Part shown: positions 1 to 7,217 of the stretch, one piece after another
Position numbering within the stretch: position 1 is the first letter of the stretch
How the letters are laid out: every line of letters begins with the position of its first letter
Assembly (NCBI GenBank): GCA_964472855.1
Contig: CAYYMJ010000007.1
Coordinates: 8,870-72,869 of the forward strand
Length of the DNA: 64,000 bases
Direction of reading: 5' to 3'
DNA from: Tranquillimonas sp964472855
Lineage (GTDB): Bacteria; Pseudomonadota; Alphaproteobacteria; Rhodobacterales; Rhodobacteraceae
Made by a program: the position numbers and the translations under genes
The notes under the pieces: model-generated
Database searches by the model: none
What the model was told of the DNA's origin: nothing
The model's input: the letters and a program-made list of their open reading frames with translations, nothing else

Positions 1-603
1 CAGCATGTCGTCCGGCGACACCGCGCAGCGCGGCACGTCATCCATGCCCAGCCGGTTCAGCCCGGCCATGGCCAGAAAGGTCGCCTGCGCCACCCCCTCG
101 GACAGCTTGCGCATCCGCGTCTGCACGTTGCCGCGAAACTCGACGATTGCCAGGTCGGGCCGCCGGTGCAGCACCTGCGCCCGGCGCCGCAGGCTGGACG
201 TGCCCACCACCGAACCCGGCTGAAGCGCCGACAGCGCCAGCGCGCCCGGATGCACCAAGGCATCGCGCGGGTCCTCGCGCGGCAGGTAACAGTCCAGCAC
301 CAGCCCGTCGGGCTGGTCTACCGGCATGTCCTTCATCGAATGCACGGCGATATCGATGCCACCGTCCAGCAACGCCGCCTCGATCTCGCGGGTAAACAGC
401 CCCTTGCCGCCGATCTCTTTCAGGGGCCGGTCCTGCACCTTGTCGCCGGTGGTGCGAATAACGACGATCTCGAACGCCGCCGTCTCCAGCGTCCAGGCCG
501 ATGCCAGCCGGTCACGGGTTTCGTGGGCCTGTGCCAGCGCCAGTGGCGAGCCTCGGGTGCCAATGCGGAACGGAGACTTGGGGTCGGGTCGCAAGGAAGC
601 CAT
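1..603 (-). CDS. hemC: Hydroxymethylbilane synthase (porphobilinogen deaminase), 3' end outside window
   Basis: Polymerises four porphobilinogen molecules into hydroxymethylbilane in cytosolic tetrapyrrole synthesis. The reverse strand reads from an ATG at 603 to the window edge without a stop (201 codons). The N-terminus holds the family hallmark IGTRGSPLALAQA, then KEIGGKGLFTREIE, HSMKDMP and GTSSLRRRAQ (phosphate and substrate-binding arginines). The C-terminal third, which carries the dipyrromethane-attachment cysteine, is not in the window. It is transcribed divergently from hemE across about 100 bp, a common arrangement in alphaproteobacteria, so the two heme genes probably share a control region. 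The family assignment is secure; completeness of the gene cannot be judged. Confidence 0.95.
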   Translation of the reverse strand, partial: MASLRPDPKSPFRIGTRGSPLALAQAHETRDRLASAWTLETAAFEIVVIRTTGDKVQDRPLKEIGGKGLFTREIEAALLDGGIDIAVHSMKDMPVDQPDGLVLDCYLPREDPRDALVHPGALALSALQPGSVVGTSSLRRRAQVLHRRPDLAIVEFRGNVQTRMRKLSEGVAQATFLAMAGLNRLGMDDVPRCAVSPDDML

Positions 604-647
604 GGCCCCGCTTAGCCTCTGCACCGGCCACCGGCAAGCGCCCCGCC

Positions 648-671
648 TTGACATTCGCGCGCTTGCGCGAA
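648..671 (+). promoter_or_regulatory. Putative hemE promoter -35 with overlapping inverted repeat
   Basis: A perfect TTGACA hexamer lies at 648-653, directly followed by a 7-bp inverted repeat (TTCGCGC, GCTT, GCGCGAA; 654-671) in the hemC/hemE divergent gap. No good -10 hexamer is visible at the expected distance. The repeat could be an operator or a small hairpin. This is inference from position and sequence only. Confidence 0.35.
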
Positions 672-700
672 ACCACCGCAACCGCATGAAGGAGAGCGAA

Positions 701-1723
701 ATGAAAAAGCTGTTGCGGGCACTGGCCGGCGAAACCCAGGCCACTCCGCCGGTGTGGATGATGCGGCAGGCTGGCCGCTATCTGCCCGAATACCGGGCAA
801 CACGCGCCAGGGCCGGCGATTTCCTGTCGCTCTGCTACACGCCCGACCTCGCGGCCGAGGTCACGCTGCAACCCATCCGCCGGTTTGGCTTTGACGCCGC
901 CATCCTGTTTGCCGATATCCTGCTGGTCCCCCAGGCGCTGGGCGCCAGGCTGTGGTTCGAAACCGGCGAGGGCCCGCGCCTGTCAACGGTCACGACCAAG
1001 GCCGACCTTGCCGCCCTGGCACCCGCCGAGGCAATCCACGATACGCTGGCACCGATCTACGAAACCGTGGGCATCGTTGCCCGGGAACTGCCCGCCAACA
1101 CCACGCTGATCGGCTTTGCCGGCGCGCCGTGGACGGTGGCAACCTATATGATCGCCGGGCGCGGCACCCCGGCACAGGAACCCGCCCACGCGCTCAAGGC
1201 CGAAAACCGCGCCCTGTTCACCGCGCTGATCGACCGCATCACCGAGGCGACGATCCTGTATCTCTCGCGCCAGATCGAGGCCGGCGCCGAAGTGGTCAAG
1301 CTGTTCGACAGCTGGGCCGGATCGCTGAACGGTGCCGATTTCGACGCTTTCGCGCTGGCCCCGACACGCCGCATCATCGCCGCCCTGAAAGACCGCCATC
1401 CGCAGGTTCCCGTCATCGCCTTCCCACGCGGCGCCGGCGACCGCTTTGCCGGCTTTGCCCGCGCCAGCGGCGCCGATTGCGTCGCGCTCGACCAGGGGGT
1501 CGGCGCCGACTGGGCGGCGCGCAACGTCCAGACCGACGGCTGCGTGCAGGGCAACCTCGACCCGGCGCTGCTGGTCAGCGGCGGTCAGGCGCTGATCGAC
1601 GAAACCCGCCGCGTCCGCGACGCCCTTGCCGGCGGGCCGCACATCTTCAACCTCGGGCACGGCATCACACCCGACGCCAGCCCCGACAACGTGGCCACGA
1701 TGGTCGCGGCACTGCGTGGCTGA
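701..1723 (+). CDS. hemE: Uroporphyrinogen decarboxylase
   Basis: Decarboxylates the four acetate side chains of uroporphyrinogen III to give coproporphyrinogen III, the branch toward protoheme and (bacterio)chlorophyll. The 340-residue product has normal length. It shows both family signatures: PVWMMRQAGRYLPEY at residues 17-31, with the substrate-binding Arg, and GFAGAPWTVATYM near residue 137. The catalytic-site Asp sits in LFADILL. The ATG at 701 is preceded by GGAGAGCGAA, a good ribosome-binding site; an in-frame ATG at 686 lies ahead of that site and is less likely. It is divergent from hemC, with hemF encoded convergently downstream, so three heme-pathway steps sit together. Confidence 0.97.
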   Translation: MKKLLRALAGETQATPPVWMMRQAGRYLPEYRATRARAGDFLSLCYTPDLAAEVTLQPIRRFGFDAAILFADILLVPQALGARLWFETGEGPRLSTVTTKADLAALAPAEAIHDTLAPIYETVGIVARELPANTTLIGFAGAPWTVATYMIAGRGTPAQEPAHALKAENRALFTALIDRITEATILYLSRQIEAGAEVVKLFDSWAGSLNGADFDAFALAPTRRIIAALKDRHPQVPVIAFPRGAGDRFAGFARASGADCVALDQGVGADWAARNVQTDGCVQGNLDPALLVSGGQALIDETRRVRDALAGGPHIFNLGHGITPDASPDNVATMVAALRG

Positions 1724-1765
1724 CCAGCCAGCCATCCGGCCGGCCACGGCACGAAACACCGTGGC

Positions 1766-2653
1766 TCACGGCCAACTGGCCAGCGGCGGCAGGCTCATCA
1801 GAACCGCGTCGGCATCATGCCCGGTCTCCAGCCCGAATTTCGTGCCCCGGTCATAGACAAGGTTGTATTCGGCATAAAGCCCACGGTGCGCCAACTGCAC
1901 CGCGCGGTCGGCCGCGGTCCAGGCCGTCTCGCGCCGCCGCTCGGCCAGCGGCAGAAAGGCCGGCAGAAATGCGCGGCCAACGTCGCGGGTCAGGGCAAGA
2001 TCGGCGTCCCAGTCGCCGCTGTTCAGATCGTCAAAGAATATGCCGCCAACGCCACGAGCCCGCTGGCGGTGCGGCACATAGAAATAGTCATCGGCCCAGG
2101 CCTTGAACCGGTCGTAGACGTCGTCGCCATGAGGTGCACAGGCCCGGCGCAACACGTCGTGGAAATGCGCCGTGTCCTCGGCATATTCCAGCGCCGGGTT
2201 CAGATCGGTGCCGCCGCCGAACCACCAGCCATGCGGTGTCCAGAACATGCGGGTGTTCATGTGCACCGCTGGCACATGCGGGTTGCGCATATGCGCCACC
2301 AGCGAAATGCCGCTGGCCCAGAACCGTGGATCATCGGCCATGCCGGGCAGCCCCTTGCGCGCCGCCATCGCGGCCTGCGCCTTTTCACCCAACCGCCCGT
2401 GCACGGTCGACACGTTGACGCCCACCTTCTCGAACATCCGCCCGCCGCGCATCACGCTCATCAACCCGCCGCCGGCCTCGGCGCCGTCCTCGGCCGCCCG
2501 CCGCGTCTGCCGCAGCTCGAAATGCCCCGGCACGATCCCGTCGGCCCCGGCCGCCGGCCCGGCCTCCAGAGCCTCGAAAGCCGCGACAATCTCGTCGCGC
2601 AAGGCGCGGAACCAGCCCGCGACCCGGCCCTTGCGATCGTCAGTTACGGTCAT
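1766..2653 (-). CDS. hemF: Oxygen-dependent coproporphyrinogen III oxidase
   Basis: Catalyses the O2-dependent double oxidative decarboxylation of coproporphyrinogen III to protoporphyrinogen IX in the cytosol, directly after HemE. The 295-residue protein has typical length. It contains the conserved blocks GVNVSTVHG, AVHMNTRMF, WFGGGTDLNP and GIFFDDLN, covering the active-site His and Asp residues of the family. It is encoded convergently to hemE with a 42-bp gap. The upstream side holds a dispersed repeat element and then an SDR gene on the same strand, so it may be expressed from its own promoter. The anaerobic counterpart hemN is not in the window. Confidence 0.96.
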   Translation of the reverse strand: MTVTDDRKGRVAGWFRALRDEIVAAFEALEAGPAAGADGIVPGHFELRQTRRAAEDGAEAGGGLMSVMRGGRMFEKVGVNVSTVHGRLGEKAQAAMAARKGLPGMADDPRFWASGISLVAHMRNPHVPAVHMNTRMFWTPHGWWFGGGTDLNPALEYAEDTAHFHDVLRRACAPHGDDVYDRFKAWADDYFYVPHRQRARGVGGIFFDDLNSGDWDADLALTRDVGRAFLPAFLPLAERRRETAWTAADRAVQLAHRGLYAEYNLVYDRGTKFGLETGHDADAVLMSLPPLASWP

Positions 2654-2664
2654 CTTTTCTGATC

Positions 2665-2722
2665 CCCAACATCATCTTGGTGGCAAATATCCTCCCCGAA
2701 GGGCCGTCCCGTCAAAGGCCCT
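2665..2722 (-). repeat. Dispersed intergenic element, copy A
   Basis: On the minus strand, a GC hairpin (AGGGCC at 2717-2722 pairing with GGCCCT about 2700-2705) is followed by GGGGAGGATATTTGCC and then an A-rich AAGATGA tail. The same hairpin, G/C run, ATATTTGC, AAG layout recurs near 7.1, 26.5 and 56.5 kb. It lies in the 78-bp gap between the SDR and hemF, just after the SDR stop, so it could act as a transcription terminator or RNA-processing site. Confidence 0.5.
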
Positions 2723-2731
2723 GCGCGCGGC

Positions 2732-3541
2732 CTAATGCGCGGCGACGTCCACCAGGTCCAGCAACGACCGCCCGCCGTCGATGGTCAGGATCTCGCCGGT
2801 CACAAAGGCCGACGCGTCCGAGGCCAGGAACTGCGCGGCGCCGGCCAGCTCGCGCGCGTCGGCGATGCGCCGCAGAGGCGTCGCGTCGATGATGTCCTCG
2901 CGCACGGCGGTGTGGTCCTTCAGCGACCGGCGCAGGCTTGACGACATGACCGACCCGAAGGCAATCGCGTTCACCCTGATCCGATGCGGCGCCAGCGCCA
3001 CCGCCAGCGACCGCGTCGCCTGATCCTGCGCGGCGGTCGATACCGAATAGGCCAGCAGGTCGGGCAAGGTGCGCCGGGCAGCGATCGACGACAGATTGAT
3101 GATCGACCCGACGCTGCCCTCGTCCTGCCCGTCGTCTTCGGCCTGCCGGATCATGCGCCGCGCGAACATGCGGCTGATCTTCAGCGCCGCCAGCAGGTTC
3201 TGATCCAGCAGCGTTTCCAGCGACCGGTCGTCGGGATCCAGCGGATCGGTGGTCACGATCTGCCGCGAGGCATTGACCAGAATGTCCACCCGGTCGAACG
3301 CGTCAATGGTGGCCGACAAAAGGTTGGCCACCGCCAGTTTCTCGCGCAGGTCGCCGGCAAACACCCGGGACGAGCCGTTGTCTTTGCTCAGATCGCCCAG
3401 TTCGGCGACCAGCCGCGCCTCGTCCATGTCGGCAAACACGACATTGGCCCCGTGTTCGACAAAATGCCGGGCAATGGCCAGCCCGACACCATTGGCGGCG
3501 CCGGTGACAACGGCGGTCTTGCCCGCGATCGAAAAGGACAT
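2732..3541 (-). CDS. SDR family oxidoreductase with catalytic Lys replaced
   Basis: A 269-residue short-chain dehydrogenase/reductase-like protein. The Rossmann cofactor motif TGAANGVG is intact (residues 13-20), followed by an Asp at the end of strand beta-2 (ADMDEAR), which favours NAD(H). The expected NNAG is altered to NASR, and the YxxxK catalytic motif reads YSVST: Tyr165 is present but the lysine position (169) is Thr. The C-terminal FVTGEILTIDGG block is typical of the fold. The missing lysine makes ordinary SDR catalysis doubtful, although cofactor binding should remain. Substrate is unknown. It lies upstream of hemF on the same strand, but a repeat separates them and no heme role is implied. 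Confidence 0.8.
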   Translation of the reverse strand: MSFSIAGKTAVVTGAANGVGLAIARHFVEHGANVVFADMDEARLVAELGDLSKDNGSSRVFAGDLREKLAVANLLSATIDAFDRVDILVNASRQIVTTDPLDPDDRSLETLLDQNLLAALKISRMFARRMIRQAEDDGQDEGSVGSIINLSSIAARRTLPDLLAYSVSTAAQDQATRSLAVALAPHRIRVNAIAFGSVMSSSLRRSLKDHTAVREDIIDATPLRRIADARELAGAAQFLASDASAFVTGEILTIDGGRSLLDLVDVAAH

Positions 3542-3559
3542 TCGGTCTCCCCCTTGGCG

Positions 3560-4534
3560 TCAGCGGCGCCGGCGCGGGCGCCGCGCCTTGGTGAGCCGGA
3601 AGGCAGCGTTGCCGCCGATCTCGGTCACCTCGGCAAATGCCTCTTCCAGCGCCGCTTCATAAGGCAAATGCCGGTTTGCCACCAGCCACAGCGTGCCCTT
3701 GGGCGCCAACGCGCGCGCCGCCGCCGCGATGAAGCCGCGGCCAAGGTCGGGGTCGGGGCGGCGGGTCTGGTGAAACGGCGGGTTGCACAGCACATGGTCG
3801 CAGGGCGCGGGCGGCTGCCAGCGGGTCACGTCGGCCCAGTGAAACCGGGCCCGGGCGTCGGTGACATTACGGCGCGCGCAGTCCAGCGCCACATGGTCGG
3901 CGTCGACAAGGTGGCACTCGGTGACCGCCCCGCTCTGCAGGCAGGTCGCGGCCAGAAACCCCCAGCCGCTGCCCAGGTCGGCAACGCGCCCGCCCAGGTC
4001 ACCCGGCAGCGCCCCGGCCAGCAGGGCCGAGCCGGCATCGACACCATCGGCGGAAAACACCCCCGGCGCTGTCCAGTAACCGGCGGGGTTCTGCACCATG
4101 CCCGGCGCCCGGCCCGGCACGCCGGCCATGTCGACCAGCAGGATGCGCCCGTGGGCCTTCGAGATCGCCCCCTCCAGCGCACCGAGTTTCTTCAACTCGG
4201 CCCGAATACCGTCAACCCCGTCGGTGCGCGCGCCGTCCACAACCACCCGCCCGCCGGTCAGCGCCGCGGCCGCCGCGATGTCGGCGCGGGCGGCATCGCG
4301 GGCACGGGGCAGGCAGACGATGGCCTGCGGCACCGGGCCAGGCAGCGCCGTGACAACGGCAAATCCGCGCGCGGCCAGCGCGTCGTGGTCGGGACGGAAC
4401 CGCTGAACCATGGTCAGCCGCGCCGGGTCGATCCCGGGAAAATCGTCGTCACCCCGGGCCCCGAAAACGGCGATCGGCCCTTCACCGGCCAGCCAGTCCG
4501 CGTCCAGCGCCAGCGGCAAGCGGTCAGCCAGCAT
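3560..4534 (-). CDS. RsmC-like class I SAM-dependent methyltransferase
   Basis: Likely a 16S rRNA (guanine-N2) methyltransferase of the RsmC/RlmG group. The C-terminal half has the SAM-binding motif VADLGSGWGFLA, an acidic ligand in LVDADHVAL, and the catalytic NPPFH motif typical of exocyclic N-methylation of guanine. The N-terminal half is the degenerate methyltransferase-like domain of this family. The product starts MLADRLPLALD (324 residues). A longer in-frame start at 4564 would overlap clpS by 22 bp and adds residues atypical for the family. The stop lies 18 bp before the upstream SDR start, so the clpS, methyltransferase and SDR genes may be co-transcribed. Confidence 0.8.
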   Translation of the reverse strand: MLADRLPLALDADWLAGEGPIAVFGARGDDDFPGIDPARLTMVQRFRPDHDALAARGFAVVTALPGPVPQAIVCLPRARDAARADIAAAAALTGGRVVVDGARTDGVDGIRAELKKLGALEGAISKAHGRILLVDMAGVPGRAPGMVQNPAGYWTAPGVFSADGVDAGSALLAGALPGDLGGRVADLGSGWGFLAATCLQSGAVTECHLVDADHVALDCARRNVTDARARFHWADVTRWQPPAPCDHVLCNPPFHQTRRPDPDLGRGFIAAAARALAPKGTLWLVANRHLPYEAALEEAFAEVTEIGGNAAFRLTKARRPRRRR

Positions 4535-4542
4535 CGCGGGCG

Positions 4543-4863
4543 CTATTCCTTTTCCATGGTGCATTGCAGCGGATGCTGATGGCGCCGGGCAAAATCCATC
4601 ACCTGCGCCACCTTGGTCTCGGCCACCTCGAACGAAAACACCCCCACCACCGCCACGCCCTTCTTGTGCACGGTCAACATCAGTTCGAACGCCTGCGCGT
4701 GGGTCATGCCAAAGAACCGCTCGAGCACATGCACGACGAACTCCATCGGCGTGAAATCGTCATTCAGGATCAGAATCTTGTACAGCGGCGGGCGCTGTGT
4801 CTTCTTGCGGGTCTCAAGAATGACCCCGGCATCGCCGTCCGACGGCGTGTCCGGATCGGACAT
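4543..4863 (-). CDS. clpS: ATP-dependent Clp protease adaptor ClpS
   Basis: Delivers N-degron substrates to ClpAP. The 106-residue protein matches the usual length. The folded core begins PLYKILILNDDFTPMEFVV, containing the Asn-Asp-Asp residues that bind the alpha-amino group of the N-degron. It continues through FFGMTHAQAFELMLTVHKKG to the GVFSFEVAETK segment. A disordered N-terminal extension of about 30 residues contacts ClpA in the family. The start ATG at 4863 is chosen because translation further upstream has no family similarity. It is divergent from the HAD gene; clpA is not adjacent in this window. Confidence 0.95.
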   Translation of the reverse strand: MSDPDTPSDGDAGVILETRKKTQRPPLYKILILNDDFTPMEFVVHVLERFFGMTHAQAFELMLTVHKKGVAVVGVFSFEVAETKVAQVMDFARRHQHPLQCTMEKE

Positions 4864-4900
4864 GGCAATTTCAGGAAAGCTCACTGGATTTCGCAACCGT

Positions 4901-4930
4901 TTGAATCTGCTGTCTGGCGCGGCGTAGACA
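4901..4930 (+). promoter_or_regulatory. Putative sigma-70-type promoter for the HAD gene
   Basis: TTGAAT (4901-4906) and TAGACA (4925-4930) are separated by 18 bp, and a TATATA run lies just downstream. The pair sits in the divergent clpS/HAD gap and points toward the gene starting at 4989. Assignment by eye only. Confidence 0.35.
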
Positions 4931-4988
4931 TCACTATATATTCCGGCAGGTGCCGCTGAAAACCCGTATATCGTCAAAAGGCAACAAG

Positions 4989-5687
4989 ATGCCCAGTCTG
5001 ACAACGATCGCCTTCGATGCCGACGACACCTTGTGGCATAACGAGGCGTTCTTCAAGCTGACCCAGGACCGCTTTGCCGCCCTTCTGGCCGACCATGCCG
5101 ACAGCGCCCAGCTTGGCGCGCGCCTGATCGCGGCCGAGCGGCGCAACATCGGCCACTACGGCTTTGGCATCAAGGGCTTCATGCTGTCGATGATCGAAAC
5201 CGCCATCGAGGCCACCGATGGCCGGGTTCCCGCCAGTGTCATCGGGCAGATCATCGCCGCCGGGCAGGACATGCTGCGCCACCCGGTCGAACTTTTGCCC
5301 GGCGCGCGCGAAACCGTGCAGTGGGCCGCCGCCAACTTCCGGGTCCTGCTGGTGACCAAGGGCGACCTGCTGGACCAAGAGCGGAAACTGGCCCAGTCCG
5401 GGCTGGGCGATCTGTTCGACGCGGTCGAGATCGTGTCCCACAAGACCGCCGCCGTCTATACCCGCGTCTTCGACCGCCACGGCCACGGGGCCGGCGCGGC
5501 GATGATGGTCGGGAATTCGCTGAAATCCGACGTCCTGCCGGCGCTTGCCGCAGGGGCCTGGGGCGTTTTCGTGCCGCATGACCTGCACTGGGATCTGGAA
5601 CATGCCGAGCCCCCGGATGCACACGCCCGATATCACCAGGTGACCGACCTCGCCGGCCTGCCCGGGCTGGTGACCAGCCTGCTTTGA
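4989..5687 (+). CDS. HAD family hydrolase
   Basis: A 232-residue haloacid-dehalogenase superfamily phosphatase, probably cytosolic. Motif I is DADDTLW (residues 9-15), with the nucleophilic first Asp followed by Asp two positions on. Motif II is the Thr of LLVTKGD. A Lys precedes the C-terminal motif III/IV segment VGNSLKSDVLPAL, whose acidic residue holds Mg2+. The long insertion between motif I and II forms an alpha-helical cap (HAD-IA type). The ATG at 4989 follows an AAAGGCAACAAG leader. The substrate cannot be told from sequence; phosphoglycolate-like or nucleotide phosphatase activity is possible. Confidence 0.85.
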   Translation: MPSLTTIAFDADDTLWHNEAFFKLTQDRFAALLADHADSAQLGARLIAAERRNIGHYGFGIKGFMLSMIETAIEATDGRVPASVIGQIIAAGQDMLRHPVELLPGARETVQWAAANFRVLLVTKGDLLDQERKLAQSGLGDLFDAVEIVSHKTAAVYTRVFDRHGHGAGAAMMVGNSLKSDVLPALAAGAWGVFVPHDLHWDLEHAEPPDAHARYHQVTDLAGLPGLVTSLL

Positions 5688-5707
5688 GACCGCCGCGATC
5701 ACCTGTT

Positions 5708-5734
5708 GGAAACCCTTGAATCAACGGGTTTTCC
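5708..5734. terminator. Hairpin after the HAD gene
   Basis: GGAAACCC pairs with GGGTTTTCC (one bulged base), and TTG/CAA continue the stem around a small loop. It starts 21 bp after the HAD stop. There is no strong U-tract, so this is a possible rather than clear terminator. Confidence 0.4.
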
Positions 5735-5822
5735 TGACGCAAACCCTGTGCTAGGCTTCCAAAAATCCGGACCGGGCGCCTGCAAGACCCGGCTGGTGAC
5801 GAGGCAGTAAAGGGCGGCAATC

Positions 5823-7091
5823 GTGGTATTGCTATTGGTACGGCGCCTGTCCGGCGCCCTGCGTGTTGTGATTGTTGCGGCCCTTCTCGCGCTGGGGGCC
5901 GTCGCCGTTGCCGCGGCGCCTTATGCCGCCATGGTGATCGACGCCCGCACCGGCGAGGTCCTGCATTCGCGCAACGCCGACGCGCGCCTGCACCCGGCAT
6001 CGCTGACCAAGATGATGACCCTCTACATCGCCTTCCAGGCCGTCGAGCATGGCGAGATCTCGCTTGACGACATGGTGCGCGTAACGGCCAGGGCCGCGGC
6101 CGAGCCACCGTCGAAACTGGGCCTCAGGGCCGGCCAGCAGATCAAGCTGCGCTACCTGATCCGGGCCGCGGCGGTCAAATCCGCCAACGACGCCGCCACC
6201 GCCATCGGCGAGGCCATATCGGGAAGCGAGGCCGCCTTTGCCCGCCGCATGAACCGGACAGCGGCCGCGCTGGGCATGACCCGCACCCGGTTCAAGAACG
6301 CCAACGGTCTGACCGAGACCGGCCACCTGTCGACCGCCCGCGACATGACCACGCTGGGACGGCACCTGTTCTATGACTATCCGCAATATTACAATCTCTT
6401 CTCGCGCACCAGAACCGACGCCGGCATCCGCGAGGTATCCAACACCAACCGCAAGCTGCTGGCCGCCTATCGCGGCGCCGACGGCATCAAGACCGGCTAT
6501 ACCCGCGCCGCCGGGTTCAACCTTGTCGCCTCGGCCCAGCGCGGCGGCAAGCGCATCATCGCCACCGTGTTCGGCGGCCGGTCGTCGGCCAGCCGCAACG
6601 CCCGGGTGGCCGAGCTTCTGGACATGGGGTTCGAACGCGCACCCGCCCGGGTGGCCGAGCGGCGGCCGCAACCCCCGCCCTACGGGGCGCCGGGCACGGC
6701 CGGGCGCACGATCCGGCTGGTGACCGCAATCGCCAAATCGCCGCGCCCGCAGCCGCGCCCCGGGGCGGCGGCCGTCGCCGTGGCCGCAGCGGCGCCCCGG
6801 GCCGAGCCCGAACCAAGCGGCCCGCGCGTCGTGACCCGCGTGTCCACCTCGGGCGGGCGGGAATGGGGCATCAATGTCGGCAGCTTCGGCACCGCCTACC
6901 AGGCCGAGCGCGTGCTGCTGCAAACCGCCCTGATGGAGCTTGGGACACTCGACGAAGCCCTGCGCAAGGTCGTGGTCCGGGCCGGCGCCTATGATGCGAA
7001 TTTCGTCGGCCTGTCACCCGATACGGCGCAACTGGCCTGCCAGCGGCTTGCGGCGCGGGCCGTCGACTGCCTGGTGTTCGGCCCGGGCTGA
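5823..7091 (+). CDS. D-alanyl-D-alanine carboxypeptidase (PBP5/6-like) with C-terminal SPOR domain
   Basis: Periplasmic penicillin-binding protein that trims the terminal D-Ala from peptidoglycan pentapeptides. It is 422 residues, starting at a GTG (5823) behind GGGCGGCAA. A signal peptide covers residues 1-31. The S11 peptidase motifs are all present: SLTK (Ser60 nucleophile, Lys63), SAN (120-122) and KTG in GADGIKTGYT. After a Pro/Ala-rich linker (about 285-340), the C-terminus (REWGINVGSFGTAYQAE onward) looks like a SPOR domain, which binds denuded septal glycan and would place the enzyme at division sites. This layout is known from alphaproteobacterial DacC/DacF-type proteins. Confidence 0.9.
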   Translation: MVLLLVRRLSGALRVVIVAALLALGAVAVAAAPYAAMVIDARTGEVLHSRNADARLHPASLTKMMTLYIAFQAVEHGEISLDDMVRVTARAAAEPPSKLGLRAGQQIKLRYLIRAAAVKSANDAATAIGEAISGSEAAFARRMNRTAAALGMTRTRFKNANGLTETGHLSTARDMTTLGRHLFYDYPQYYNLFSRTRTDAGIREVSNTNRKLLAAYRGADGIKTGYTRAAGFNLVASAQRGGKRIIATVFGGRSSASRNARVAELLDMGFERAPARVAERRPQPPPYGAPGTAGRTIRLVTAIAKSPRPQPRPGAAAVAVAAAAPRAEPEPSGPRVVTRVSTSGGREWGINVGSFGTAYQAERVLLQTALMELGTLDEALRKVVVRAGAYDANFVGLSPDTAQLACQRLAARAVDCLVFGPG

Positions 7092-7106
7092 CCGCGCCAC
7101 GCGGCG

Positions 7107-7137
7107 CATTTCACTGTTCCAAAAATACTTGAACATG
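7107..7137 (-). repeat. Dispersed intergenic element, partial copy B
   Basis: Minus-strand sequence GTTCAAGTATTTTTGGAAC followed by AGTGAAATG resembles the 3' half of the dispersed element (GTATTTTTGG then AAG). It lies just downstream of the yejF stop and convergent with the carboxypeptidase gene. Confidence 0.4.
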
Positions 7138-7217
7138 ACGCTGCCATGCACGGGACAGCCGTCTGTCATGGCGACAGCCCCGCCAAGGGCGTCTCTCGCG
7201 CCGGCGCGGCGCAATCC

